Below, piece by piece: positions 8,088-16,544 of a DNA stretch of 48,812 nt (position 1 is the first letter of the stretch; each line of letters starts with the position of its first letter). Source of the DNA: HdN1 sp052035295 (GTDB lineage Bacteria; Pseudomonadota; Gammaproteobacteria; Pseudomonadales; Ketobacteraceae); the NCBI GenBank assembly GCA_052035295.1, contig JBPOHS010000081.1, positions 1 to 48,812 on the forward strand, in the 5' to 3' direction. The translations under genes and the position numbers were made by a program. The notes under the pieces were generated by a model, which was not told where the DNA came from, did not search any database, and saw nothing but the letters and a program-made list of their open reading frames with translations.

Positions 8088-8477
8088 TCACGCCATGGCG
8101 GCGTTACGGGATGCGCCTTGTTTTTCAAGGTCTTGCAACAAAAGTCTCACATTGCGGGCGTTAGCCATCCAGCCTGCATCAAACAAATCCCCCACGATCG
8201 GAATCAACCCGATCATGAAATCCAGCACCATGTTCACCAGCATCCGCACCACGGTCATCGGATGAGCGCCGTGATACACTGCAGCAATGACGATGTAGGA
8301 AGACAGAATGGCCGCCGCCATGTCGCCGATCACTGGCACCAGCCCGATCAGGAAGTCCCAGCCGATGCGGATATTGGTGCCCGGCAAGGTGAAACGGTTG
8401 TCGAGCATGTTGGCGAGATGGGTGAGTACGCGCGGCGCGAAAATCCGTTCAGCCAGCGGTTTGATTGCGAATGCCAT
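8088..8477 (-). CDS. DUF4112 family membrane protein
   Basis: This 129-residue protein has the DUF4112 pattern: two related hydrophobic blocks, each with an IGL-P-GD motif (WDFLIGLVPVIGDM and LDFMIGLIPIVGDL), separated by a further hydrophobic stretch. I set the start at the second possible ATG because GGGGGA lies about 6 bases before it; an in-frame ATG at 8501 would add eight residues. The function of DUF4112 is unknown. It is divergent from the serine hydrolase gene and not obviously in an operon. Confidence 0.85.
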   Translation of the reverse strand: MAFAIKPLAERIFAPRVLTHLANMLDNRFTLPGTNIRIGWDFLIGLVPVIGDMAAAILSSYIVIAAVYHGAHPMTVVRMLVNMVLDFMIGLIPIVGDLFDAGWMANARNVRLLLQDLEKQGASRNAAMA

Positions 8478-8541
8478 GTTTTTCCCCCGATAAATCTGCA
8501 TCCTTTGACAGCGTACTATAAAACAAATCCAAGGAGTTCAC

Positions 8542-9714
8542 ATGGCAAAGACCGTTGATGCTGTCATGGGGCATGTTGCCCCCGGGTTTGAAGGCGTGCG
8601 GGAAGTATTCGCCCGTCATCTGGCCGATGGCATCGAAAAGGGCGCCGCTGTCGCCGTCATGCGCGAGGGCGAGCTTGTCGTCAACCTCTGGGGTGGCAGT
8701 CGTGATCGCAGCGCCGAACACCCCTGGCAGGAAAACACCCTGGTCAACATTTTCTCGACCACCAAAGCCGTGACCTCCCTGTGTGTGCAGCGCGCCATCG
8801 ATCAAGGCTTGCTCGACCTGCAGCGCGAAGTGCGCTACTACTGGCCCGAATTCAATCGTCCGGACAAGCGCGACACCCTGGTCGCCTGGTTGCTCTCTCA
8901 TCGTGCCGGACTGCCCGCCATTTCGACCCCACTGCCGGATCAGGCCTTGTTTGACTGGCAATGGATGACCAAAACGCTGGTGGAACAACCCCTCTGGTGG
9001 GCCCCCGGCAGTCAGCACGGCTATCACCCCGTCACCTGGGGCTGGCTGGTCGGCGAGGTCTTTCAGCGTGCTGTTGGCGTGACGGTGGGGCAGTACCTGC
9101 GCGAAGAAATCACCGGCCCCCTGGGCCTGGATCTGCATATCGGCCTGTCAGCCGACAAACATGCTGCGGTCGCCGACATGCTTGCGGCTCGCCAGCCGCC
9201 CACGGATGATCGCGTTTACCTGTTTGGTCGCATCATGGCCGACGCCCAGGGTATGACCGCCAAAGCCATGGCCAATCCCGCCTCCTTGATGTCGAGCACC
9301 AACAAACCTGCCTGGCGGGAAATGGAGCTGCCCTCCGCGAATGGACACGCCTCGGCGCGTGCCCTGGCCACACTCATGTTCCATGCGGCTGCCGGCGGGC
9401 GGGTAATGTCGGAAAAGGCGCGCCAACGCTGTTTGCAGATTGAAAGCGATGGCTTCGACCCGGTCCTGCACACCGAAACCCGTTTCGGGCCCGGCTTCAT
9501 GTTGCAGTATCCGGGGCATCGCGAGTCCGGCTTTGGCCCGGGTGCCCGTGCATTCGGCCATGCCGGTAGCGGAGGCTCCCTGGCGATTGCCGACCCGGAC
9601 CAATCGATGGGGTTTGCCTATGTCATGAACCAGATGGGGGCCTACGTATTCGTGGATCCGCGGGCGAGGGCGCTGCTGGAGGAAGTGTATCGGGCCCTCA
9701 AGCCCGCGACATGA
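8542..9714 (+). CDS. Serine hydrolase, beta-lactamase/esterase (EstB-like) family
   Basis: The 390-residue protein belongs to the class C beta-lactamase-like fold that includes EstB-type carboxylesterases. The nucleophile motif S-T-T-K is at S72-K75 and the probable second-motif tyrosine is Y161 in HGYHP. A C-terminal GHAGSGGS block occupies the position of the third motif. No signal peptide is visible, so it should be cytoplasmic, which argues for an esterase rather than an antibiotic-resistance enzyme. An AAGGAG site precedes the ATG. Its 3' end overlaps the convergent efpL gene by 17 bases. The substrate is unknown. Confidence 0.9.
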   Translation: MAKTVDAVMGHVAPGFEGVREVFARHLADGIEKGAAVAVMREGELVVNLWGGSRDRSAEHPWQENTLVNIFSTTKAVTSLCVQRAIDQGLLDLQREVRYYWPEFNRPDKRDTLVAWLLSHRAGLPAISTPLPDQALFDWQWMTKTLVEQPLWWAPGSQHGYHPVTWGWLVGEVFQRAVGVTVGQYLREEITGPLGLDLHIGLSADKHAAVADMLAARQPPTDDRVYLFGRIMADAQGMTAKAMANPASLMSSTNKPAWREMELPSANGHASARALATLMFHAAAGGRVMSEKARQRCLQIESDGFDPVLHTETRFGPGFMLQYPGHRESGFGPGARAFGHAGSGGSLAIADPDQSMGFAYVMNQMGAYVFVDPRARALLEEVYRALKPAT

Positions 9715-10264
9715 ATTTCCCGGTCTGGGTATTCACCCGGACCATGGTCCCGTTCTCAACATACTCCGGTACCTGCACTTCGGCCCCCGTCGACAGCTTC
9801 GCCGGCTTCGTGCGTGCCGTCGCGCTGGCGCTCTTCATGGCGGGGACCGTATCAACGACTTCCAGTACGACCACCTGCGGCAGCTCCACGCCGACCAGTT
9901 CATCGTTCACCATCAGCCCGACGATGCTTTCAAGCGAATCCGTCAGGAACGGCAGCTGATCCTCGATGGTCTCGGAATCCAGCGTGTATTGCGCGTAATC
10001 TTCCTTGTCCATGAACACATAACCATCGGCATCCTGATACAGGTATTGCACTGGGCGCTTGGCGAAATTCGCTTCTTTCAGGATGTCATCACCGGTAAAG
10101 GTCTGTTCGAATTTCTGTCGGGTTTGTGCATGGTTGAAGCGAAACTTGTACAGCGTTTGCGCACCGCGTGCTGACGGATTGCGGACTTCCACTTCCTTGA
10201 CGATATAAGCGACATCATTGATGTCGACCACATCGCCACGTTTGACTTCGCTGGCTCTTGGCAT
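9698..10264 (-). CDS. efpL: Elongation factor P-like protein EfpL (YeiP)
   Basis: EfpL is a paralogue of EF-P that helps ribosomes through proline-rich and other stalling motifs. The 188-residue length and three-domain layout match. The tip loop of domain I reads NPSARGAQTLYKFR, with R33 where EF-P carries its modified lysine or arginine; this SARGA loop is typical of the EfpL/YeiP branch. It follows osmC by six bases on the same strand, so the two probably form an operon. The 3' end overlaps the convergent serine hydrolase gene by 17 bases. Confidence 0.93.
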   Translation of the reverse strand: MPRASEVKRGDVVDINDVAYIVKEVEVRNPSARGAQTLYKFRFNHAQTRQKFEQTFTGDDILKEANFAKRPVQYLYQDADGYVFMDKEDYAQYTLDSETIEDQLPFLTDSLESIVGLMVNDELVGVELPQVVVLEVVDTVPAMKSASATARTKPAKLSTGAEVQVPEYVENGTMVRVNTQTGKFMSRA

Positions 10265-10270
10265 GGTGGG

Positions 10271-10726
10271 TCAGGACTCCTGTAAGACTTTCTGGGGTTC
10301 GACTCGTTGAGGCTCGATGTGTACTTTCGAGACTACCGAATTGGCGATAAAGCAGTTGCGATGGGCCGTGTCGTGCAAACGTTCGACCTCACTGGCATCC
10401 GGAATATTCGGACCCGCGAATTCTACATAAGGTTGTAGCAATACGCGCGTGATGGCGATGCGGCCTTCCTCGTTCTTTTCGAGGGCGCCCACGGCCTTGT
10501 CTTCATAGCGCGTGATCACATAGCCCTTCTTCACGGCCACGGCCATCAGCGACAACATGTGGCAGCTGGAAATCGAGGCGATGAAGGCGGATTCCGGATC
10601 CACCATCGAGGTGGTGCCCCCATGACTGGATGCCCTGATTTCTGGCCCGTTCTCAAAATGCCAGAAGTACTGTTCCTGATTGGCACTCCCTTTTTCCCAG
10701 CGAATCGCAACACTGTATTTGGCCAT
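10271..10726 (-). CDS. OsmC family peroxiredoxin-like protein
   Basis: OsmC/Ohr proteins reduce organic hydroperoxides with two cysteines. Both are present here: C55 in ISSCHMLSLM and C125 in AHRNCFIANS. The 151-residue length fits the family, and the sequence belongs to the YhfA/OsmC-type branch rather than clear Ohr. A GGAG-like site stands just before the ATG. It is the first gene of a probable two-gene unit with efpL. Physiological substrate and reductant cannot be read from sequence. Confidence 0.92.
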   Translation of the reverse strand: MAKYSVAIRWEKGSANQEQYFWHFENGPEIRASSHGGTTSMVDPESAFIASISSCHMLSLMAVAVKKGYVITRYEDKAVGALEKNEEGRIAITRVLLQPYVEFAGPNIPDASEVERLHDTAHRNCFIANSVVSKVHIEPQRVEPQKVLQES

Positions 10727-10834
10727 GACAACTCCTTAACCGCACCATTACCCAAAGGGCTGAATGAAAGTACTTATTTTTGTCTATCCAGTGTTTCAAT
10801 CCGGCCCGGAAAAGTCAAATCAGCGGTGAAAGGT

Positions 10835-12058
10835 TCAGGCGATAAAGAAGTGATGCAGGGTCCAGGCGGCGCCGGCAGCAGCAGGGGCTGCCAACACAAG
10901 GGCAATGGTGGTATGGGCATTGAAGACAGGCGCCAGCAGGCGCTTGATCTCCGGATGGATACCGGAGCCAAGTTTGTGTTCGATCAAGGCGCTGACACGC
11001 GCGGCACGGGAATGGTTGAACCGGGCATCCTCGAAAGGATAACGCAATGCGTTCAAAACGGTGGTGCTGAGGGTGTTTTTCAATTCGACGTAACCCGTAG
11101 CGCCAATCGTGAGCTGCGCAAATGTGCGAATCGACAGGTTCTCGACCAGACGCGACACATGTTTCTTGGCAATCAAATACGTTTGCCGGGTCTTGGGGCC
11201 ATCGATAACGGCGGTCATCCAGTGGCGGGGTGTAAAGACCTCTTCCGCCAGCAGGGTTGCCACAGCGATCGAAAAATCCTGCCGGCAGGTGCTTTGCAAT
11301 TGCGTAGCAAAACGCGACAGGCGGGCACCGGCCTCTGCTTTCGCCAGTGTGGCCCTCCATACCAGACGATGCCGCCACCAAAGGGCCAGGCAGAAACTCG
11401 CGTAAATGCCGCCCCCCAGCACCATCCAGTCTCGGGTGTGCCACCACAGGCCACCCACCGGAATCAGCGCCAGCAGCATGATGAAAAAGAAGCGGGTCTG
11501 GGCCGCGCGCAGCCAGGGCGATGCGGCATGTTCCATCAGGCGGGTAGCCAGAAATGGCGACTGCTGGCCGGCAATTTCGAACAGGTTGTCGACATCGATC
11601 AAGGTGTCCGACTGATCGCCGATTTCCTCGATGATATCGTCGATGACGGCAGGGATCTGACGGTGGGCTCTTTCATAGAAGCGGTTCTTCAGTGAAATGG
11701 GCATGTTTTCCCATAACACGCTGTTATGGGTTTCGATGGCCTCGTCAATCAGGGTGTCGAGCTGTGGGCGCAGGGTTTGAACCGCATGCACCACCCACTT
11801 CTGCGGGGTCAGGTACTCGAACATCTGGCTCAGGGGTTTGAAGCTGGAACTCAGCGATGCGACCAGGTGATGACGCAAACCCGACTGCGAACGCGCGAGC
11901 CAGCCCTGCCAGCCCAGCAGTTTGCCAGGCCCGACGAAATGGCGCGGGTGAAAGGTCAGGAAGGTGGCGGCGCGGAAAACGAGCACGCCCATTCCGGCCA
12001 GAACAATCGGAATGAACAACAGCTGAGCGCTCAGCCAGACCCATTCAGCGATGGGCAT
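10835..12058 (-). CDS. DUF445 family membrane protein (first paralogue)
   Basis: The 407-residue protein has hydrophobic segments at the N-terminus (about 7-35), in the middle (about 190-235) and at the extreme C-terminus, with long helical, charged regions between them. The N-terminal pattern TFHPRHFVGPGKLLGWQGWL resembles the DUF445 signature that is clearer in its neighbour (TFYPINFVGIPPFLGWQG). It shares order and topology with the gene at 12280-13524, so the pair looks like an old tandem duplication. This copy is more divergent, and the N-terminal Asn-Trp motif typical of DUF445 is missing. DUF445 has no settled function. Confidence 0.82.
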   Translation of the reverse strand: MPIAEWVWLSAQLLFIPIVLAGMGVLVFRAATFLTFHPRHFVGPGKLLGWQGWLARSQSGLRHHLVASLSSSFKPLSQMFEYLTPQKWVVHAVQTLRPQLDTLIDEAIETHNSVLWENMPISLKNRFYERAHRQIPAVIDDIIEEIGDQSDTLIDVDNLFEIAGQQSPFLATRLMEHAASPWLRAAQTRFFFIMLLALIPVGGLWWHTRDWMVLGGGIYASFCLALWWRHRLVWRATLAKAEAGARLSRFATQLQSTCRQDFSIAVATLLAEEVFTPRHWMTAVIDGPKTRQTYLIAKKHVSRLVENLSIRTFAQLTIGATGYVELKNTLSTTVLNALRYPFEDARFNHSRAARVSALIEHKLGSGIHPEIKRLLAPVFNAHTTIALVLAAPAAAGAAWTLHHFFIA

Positions 12059-12279
12059 GCTTCAAGGATCCAGTGACTGTCGGTGTGCACACGAGAGACA
12101 TCGCCTTACCTGCTCATCCTTATCGTTTTTATTCTGCCAGGACGCCTGTGTCATTCCGCCTGATGGGGTTGCCGTACACGACAAATCAGACGCGGCCAAT
12201 TAGTGTACTCAAAACCGTGGCTTGCGCCTATTGCTTCTTGGAAGAAGCAGGGCGCCGTTTGGGCCAATTGAGTGCAGCG
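12059..12279 (-). other. Spacer between the two DUF445 genes
   Basis: No gene is apparent here. A short perfect hairpin (TGCTTCTT/AAGAAGCA, 12232-12249) lies downstream of the second paralogue; it lacks a T-tract, so it is only a weak terminator candidate. The rest may hold the promoter of the first paralogue, but no clear -35/-10 pair was found. Confidence 0.3.
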
Positions 12280-13524
12280 TTAGCCGATGACGTTGTAGCC
12301 GAAGGTGACGATCAGTTGTGCCATGCCCGCTGCCATGCCGAGTACGCCACCCACGACGATCAGGATCAGCTCGTCTTCCTGGAAGGCGGGGCGCAGCAGG
12401 TTCTGGAATTCCTCAGAGGTCATGGCCTGCATGCGGTCACGAAACATTTTCTCGACCACCACGCCACGTTCCTTGGTGAAGACCGGATCATCGAAGGACG
12501 CCAGCGACATTTCGATGGTTTTTTCCTCGATGGAATGCTTGAGGTCGACATAACCCTCGGCGCCGACGGTCAGCTGCGCCATGGTTTTGAGCAGACCATT
12601 ATCGACGACTGGCCGCAGGTGTTTCTTGATCAGGGCCTTGGTACGATCGGATTTGGGGCCCCGGAAGATGGCCCGCATGATATGACCGATCGTGAGCACA
12701 TCCGTGGTGACGAGACGGCAGAACACTTCGGCGACCGCGTTCTGCCGTTTGAGGAACAGACCCTGCACGTTGAATGGACCGATCTTGACCGGATTGAGCG
12801 GGCGGAAGATCAGGTTCAGCGCCAGCCAGTTGGTGGCATAACCCACCACGAAACCCGCCACCGGCAAGGTCCACCATACCGGGAAAAACCACCACAGGAC
12901 CATTTGCACCACGCCGAACAGCGCACCGAAATAAAAACCGGAATTGATGATGAACTTGAATTCGGCGTCCCCGCATTCCTGGAAGACGCGATTGAGCAGG
13001 AGTTTGTCGGCGCTCATGCGCTCGATGATGAGTTCCTTGGGGTCAACCAGGTCTTCGATGTTTTCCTGCATATCCTCCAACAGGTTATCCATCATTTGCG
13101 GCAGCTGGCGACGGGTGCGCTGATAGACGCGATTCTTGAGGATTTGCGGCAGATTCTCCCAGAGTACGGCATTGCGTTCGCTCATGATGTCATCAGTGAA
13201 TTCCTCAAGGCGGGCGTCGGCTACCTTGACGATGTGATGAGCGATCTTGTGTGGCTCGAACTCGGCGAAGATTTCGCGCATCGAGCTGATCTTGGCCAGC
13301 GTGTTGTCGACCACGATGCCAGCCATCTTCCGGCCTTTGCGCGGAATGATGCCCTGCCAGCCCAGGAAGGGGGGAATGCCAACAAAGTTGATCGGATAAA
13401 ACGTCATCTTGATGGCCACCCAGTTGGTGAACCAGCCGATGAAACCGGACCAGAGCGGAATGCTCATGTAGGACCAGAAATCCGGGTGATTAATGAAGGC
13501 TTGAATAAAGTCCCACATCCGCAT
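12280..13524 (-). CDS. DUF445 family membrane protein (second paralogue)
   Basis: The 414-residue product is a typical DUF445 protein. An N-terminal membrane segment carries GFIGWFTNWVAIKMTFYP, two central hydrophobic segments surround GFVVGYATNWLALNLIFRP (a repeat of the same motif), and a membrane segment ends the protein. The repeated TNW-A-K/N-xxF-P motif suggests internal duplication. Start choices are the ATG at 13524 or the one two codons later. It is transcribed in the same direction as its divergent paralogue after a 221-base gap, and away from the UbiJ-like gene. Function is unknown. Confidence 0.88.
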   Translation of the reverse strand: MRMWDFIQAFINHPDFWSYMSIPLWSGFIGWFTNWVAIKMTFYPINFVGIPPFLGWQGIIPRKGRKMAGIVVDNTLAKISSMREIFAEFEPHKIAHHIVKVADARLEEFTDDIMSERNAVLWENLPQILKNRVYQRTRRQLPQMMDNLLEDMQENIEDLVDPKELIIERMSADKLLLNRVFQECGDAEFKFIINSGFYFGALFGVVQMVLWWFFPVWWTLPVAGFVVGYATNWLALNLIFRPLNPVKIGPFNVQGLFLKRQNAVAEVFCRLVTTDVLTIGHIMRAIFRGPKSDRTKALIKKHLRPVVDNGLLKTMAQLTVGAEGYVDLKHSIEEKTIEMSLASFDDPVFTKERGVVVEKMFRDRMQAMTSEEFQNLLRPAFQEDELILIVVGGVLGMAAGMAQLIVTFGYNVIG

Positions 13525-13796
13525 TCAATCCTTGTATCGAAAGAGGCTCGCGCGACTGCGCCATGACGAGAGCCAAGAGGCTTGGCCACACCCGGGGTGA
13601 TCAGCAGGGGGAACTGCAACAGGCTGCACGGGGTGTGTGGTGGCGCGCGATTATAACGTGAATCTGTCACAAAACTGCAGCGATTTCTTGTTTGCCCCGT
13701 CGGCGCCAGGGCGTACAATCATTGGTCAGGCACAAGGCCTGTCACATAAGAACAAGTCTTTATTTCCGCTGGAAAAATCGTCTGCGGGGGGCGTGC

Positions 13797-14579
13797 ATGT
13801 CGGTCGAGCAACCTGAATCCATGGCGGGAATGCTGGTCACCGAGTTGATGGAGTCCGCCATCAACCTGGCCCTTGGCAATGACCCCAAGGCCCTGGAACA
13901 ATTGTCAGACCATACCGGAAAAGTGATTCGGGTAAAGACGGTCGATCCACATGCCGTATTTTATCTGACCATTGCCGAAGCCGGCATTCAGTTGGCCATG
14001 CACCACGAAGACATGGTGAATGCTCGTGTGCGCCTGCCGGCAACTCTCCTGGCGCGTTTGCTGGTGGGTGGTCAGTCGTGGGGCGGTGACAGTGTGTTAT
14101 CCGAGGTCAGGGTGGCCGGCGATGAACAGTTGCTGCGCGATGTGCTCGCGGTCGCCATTGATTTCAACCTCTGGCATGTCACCAAGAAAATCGTGCAGCG
14201 CTGGTTACCTGAATTCCAGTCGTTTGAAGATCTGCTGCGCTTGCTCCGCGAGCAGGATCCGGCCTGGCTGGCGCGTCTCGAACACTTGCCCCAACTGACG
14301 CATGAAACCTTCCAGGCAGTGCAGGACATGCGCGCGATGCAGGCGGAACAGATTGCCGAGCTCAAGCACTTGCGGCGCCAGCTGGATCGCGATCGTCGGG
14401 CAGGGCAGGTGAGCACCGTTATCGGGTTAGTCATGATTGTGGCTGCGTTTCTTGCCCACAATGGCTATCTGGATGGGGGAGCAATGGGGTGGGGCAAACT
14501 GGGGCCGGCATTCAATGAGATGCTGATGCTGATCGTGGCCCTGGTGATCCTGATTCCCCGCCTCATGGGCCGACGCTAG
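13797..14579 (+). CDS. UbiJ-like SCP2-domain protein with C-terminal membrane hairpin
   Basis: The 260-residue protein begins with an SCP2/UbiJ-type lipid-binding domain (about 1-130). The pattern of a short helix, GKVIRVKT, a hydrophobic strand, ATLLARLL and an LLRDVLAVA region resembles E. coli UbiJ, which binds isoprenoid lipids in the ubiquinone biosynthesis complex. A coiled-coil segment rich in Glu, Arg and Gln follows (about 175-205), then two membrane segments (about 208-230 and 238-257). Ordinary UbiJ is about 200 residues with no such hairpin. The ATG at 13797 follows a GGGGG-rich site. It is not next to ubiE or ubiB, so it may be a UbiJ relative with another role. Confidence 0.72.
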   Translation: MSVEQPESMAGMLVTELMESAINLALGNDPKALEQLSDHTGKVIRVKTVDPHAVFYLTIAEAGIQLAMHHEDMVNARVRLPATLLARLLVGGQSWGGDSVLSEVRVAGDEQLLRDVLAVAIDFNLWHVTKKIVQRWLPEFQSFEDLLRLLREQDPAWLARLEHLPQLTHETFQAVQDMRAMQAEQIAELKHLRRQLDRDRRAGQVSTVIGLVMIVAAFLAHNGYLDGGAMGWGKLGPAFNEMLMLIVALVILIPRLMGRR

Positions 14580-14607
14580 GGCGCGCCCCAACGGCGGCCA
14601 ACCTCAC

Positions 14608-14964
14608 TCAGGGCAGATCATCTTCATCGGCATTGAGCATGTCGCTTTCACTGCGAGGGCGGCGTTTCTTGAGGAACGGCTTGATCCCTTCGTTTACCAA
14701 TTCGGCGCCAGTGCGCGCCATGTTCCAGGTGGTTTCTTTAAGAACTTCACGCGAGGGCAACGACTTGACGCCATCGCGCACGCCTTTCTTTACGCGGGAT
14801 TCGATTTCAGGTCCCACTTCGGCATTGATGCGGCGAATGGCTTCGCGCAGTCCCGCTTCAAATTGCCTGCGCATGTAACGCTGCAATACGACATAACCGA
14901 ATCCGAGAGTAAACAGACTGGACAAAATGGCGGTGGCGATAACGATACCCAGCTGTGAAAGCAT
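14608..14964 (-). CDS. Small membrane protein downstream of phasin
   Basis: This 118-residue protein has one N-terminal membrane segment (about 5-27, LGIVIATAILSSLFTLGFGY). A basic, helical cytoplasmic region follows, and the tail is acidic (ADEDDLP). Its start lies six bases after the phasin stop, so the two are almost certainly co-transcribed. I do not recognise a family. The phasin neighbourhood suggests a link to granule or membrane organisation, but this is inference only. Confidence 0.75.
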   Translation of the reverse strand: MLSQLGIVIATAILSSLFTLGFGYVVLQRYMRRQFEAGLREAIRRINAEVGPEIESRVKKGVRDGVKSLPSREVLKETTWNMARTGAELVNEGIKPFLKKRRPRSESDMLNADEDDLP

Positions 14965-14970
14965 CGACCT

Positions 14971-15330
14971 TTATTGCCCGAGTTCGGCGCGCAGCTGTTC
15001 AACGAGTTCGTTGAGTTCCGCGATTCGCTGATGGAGTTGATCGATGTCGGCTTTGCTGGTGATGCCCAGGCGGCTGAGGGCGGACGATACGCGCAGGTCG
15101 AAGGAGCGTTCGATGCGATCCATCGTCTGGTTGGCCTTGAGTTTGAGTTCTTCCAGTTTGGAATCGGGTGATGACGCCTTGCCGGTGGCGCTCTCGTTTT
15201 CGAGGTCCTGACCTTTTTCAACCAGGGCGTCGAAGTGCGCTTGCCCGGTCTCTTCGATAGAGGCGTAGGCACCCATACCGGCCAACCAGATCTTGTGGGA
15301 GTTACGCTTGATATCGTCAGATTTGCTCAT
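14971..15330 (-). CDS. PhaI-type phasin, polyhydroxyalkanoate granule-associated protein
   Basis: Phasins coat intracellular polyester granules. The 119-residue product carries the PhaI/PhaF-family N-terminus HKIWLAGMGAYASIEETG, then a Ser/Asp linker and a C-terminal amphipathic coiled coil (SKADIDQLHQRIAELNELVE). I set the start at the ATG whose product is MSKSDDIKRN, the usual phasin beginning. An upstream in-frame ATG at 15441 would translate the tandem repeat into a hydrophobic six-residue repeat and is unlikely. The next gene, six bases on, is a small membrane protein; a ParA-type gene is divergent. No PHA synthase gene is in the window. Confidence 0.88.
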   Translation of the reverse strand: MSKSDDIKRNSHKIWLAGMGAYASIEETGQAHFDALVEKGQDLENESATGKASSPDSKLEELKLKANQTMDRIERSFDLRVSSALSRLGITSKADIDQLHQRIAELNELVEQLRAELGQ

Positions 15331-15362
15331 GGGCCGTCTCGATGGTGGGCAGGGCGCTTCAA

Positions 15363-15428
15363 TTAAGCCAAAGGTAACTATTAAGCCAAAGGTAATTACT
15401 AAGCCAAAGGTAATTATGCCAAAAGTAG
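15363..15428. repeat. 18-bp tandem repeat upstream of phasin
   Basis: Three consecutive 18-base units (TTAAGCCAAAGGTAACTA and near-identical copies at 15381 and 15399) are followed by a decayed fourth copy. They lie in the divergent region between the phasin start (15330) and the ParA start (15690), nearest the phasin. No separate spacers exist, so this is not CRISPR. The unit could be a repeated regulator-binding site. Confidence 0.9.
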
Positions 15429-15689
15429 GGGCCACTGCCATTATGAATGTTGTGGCTGTACCTGCTTTATAAGCTAAGGGGAGTTTGGTTCAACGTCAAC
15501 TGGCTGTCGGGTCGGACTGTCGGATTGGCATCCCCGGCTTTTTTGATGGAACCTCAGGAAAGCGCAAGTCGTTGTTCTGCCGGCCAGTGATTGCTCGACG
15601 CCGCTGATGGCCTTATATACAATGCTGTTATCCGTGTGGACAAAACACACCATGTGACCAAAAAACAATAGAAAACAAGCGGGGTGACT
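15429..15689. promoter_or_regulatory. Divergent region between phasin and ParA genes
   Basis: With the repeat block, the gap between the two starts is 359 bases. Apart from the tandem repeats I see no gene. A GGGGTGA ribosome site precedes the ParA ATG. The region must hold promoters for both directions, but no consensus pair is convincing by eye. Confidence 0.4.
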
Positions 15690-16514
15690 ATGCGCCGGGT
15701 GATATTCAACAAGAAAGGTGGCGTGGGCAAGTCCAGCATCGCGTCCAACCTGGCTGCCATCAGTGCCCAGCGTGGCCTGAAGACCCTGCTGGTCGATCTC
15801 GATCCCCAGTGCAATTCCACGCATTATCTGCTGGGATCCAGTGTCGATACGTCCGAGCGCAATATCGGCGTTTTCTATGCGCAAACCCTGTCGTTCCGCC
15901 TGCGCGGCCGCAACGAGATGAGCGACTACATTACGCCCAGCCGCTACCAGAATCTTGATGTAGTGGCCTCCAACCCCGAGCTTGGCGACATCATGTCGCA
16001 ACTCGAAACCAAGCATAAAATATTCAAGTTGCGCGAGGCGCTCACGTCGCTGCGCAACTACGACGCGATTTATATCGACACCCCACCGGCTTACAACTTT
16101 TACACCCTGTCAGCCCTGATCGCGGCCGAAGGTTGCCTCATCCCCTTCGATTGCGACGAATTCTCGCGCCAGGCCCTGTACAGCCTGCTCGACAATGTCG
16201 AGGAAACCCGTGCCGATCACAACCCTGAGCTGGAAGTGGAAGGCATCGTGGTGAATCAGTACCAGCCTCGCGCCAGTCTGCCCCAGCGGGTGGTGGATCA
16301 GTTGCGCAGCGAGGGGCTGCCCATTCTCGACGCGTTTATTTCGTCCTCGGTTAAAATGCGGGAAAGCCATGATGTGGGTGAACCACTGATACATATGGCG
16401 CCCAACCACAAGCTGACGCGCGAGTTCGTTACCCTGTTCAATTTGTTGCATCCGGGCTTTGCGCCGCTGGAGCTGTCAGGCGAAACGGAAGACGAGGAAC
16501 TGGCGGAGCATTGA
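15690..16514 (+). CDS. ParA/MinD-type ATPase
   Basis: This 274-residue P-loop ATPase has the deviant Walker A motif K9-G-G-V-G-K14-S near the N-terminus, the Walker A' segment LLVDLDPQCNST, and a Walker B-like IYIDTPPAYN. Such proteins position DNA, protein arrays or granules on the nucleoid or membrane. No parB-like gene follows, so it is an orphan rather than the chromosomal Par system. Its head-to-head position with a phasin gene suggests granule positioning or segregation; that is inference. The ATG at 15690 is chosen over the GTG two codons upstream. A strong hairpin terminator follows. Confidence 0.9.
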   Translation: MRRVIFNKKGGVGKSSIASNLAAISAQRGLKTLLVDLDPQCNSTHYLLGSSVDTSERNIGVFYAQTLSFRLRGRNEMSDYITPSRYQNLDVVASNPELGDIMSQLETKHKIFKLREALTSLRNYDAIYIDTPPAYNFYTLSALIAAEGCLIPFDCDEFSRQALYSLLDNVEETRADHNPELEVEGIVVNQYQPRASLPQRVVDQLRSEGLPILDAFISSSVKMRESHDVGEPLIHMAPNHKLTREFVTLFNLLHPGFAPLELSGETEDEELAEH

Positions 16515-16544
16515 TGACGCCGATTTCCGTCGAGCACGAACACG

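Noticed and set aside
8542..9714. Antibiotic-resistance beta-lactamase
   Set aside because: No signal peptide, the second-motif residue pattern is Y-H-P rather than Y-A-N, and the sequence fits EstB-like esterases.
12073..13566. 497-residue open frame on the plus strand across the second DUF445 gene
   Set aside because: The translation is rich in His, Asp and Gly as expected of an antisense shadow; the minus-strand frame carries the DUF445 motifs.
15363..15428. Tandem repeats as a CRISPR array
   Set aside because: Units are 15-22 bp, directly joined with no unique spacers, and no cas genes are present here or at the other three repeat blocks.
15331..15441. Longer phasin starting at 15441
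   Set aside because: The extra residues come from the tandem repeat, have no ribosome site, and phasins of this family start at the MSKSDD-type N-terminus.
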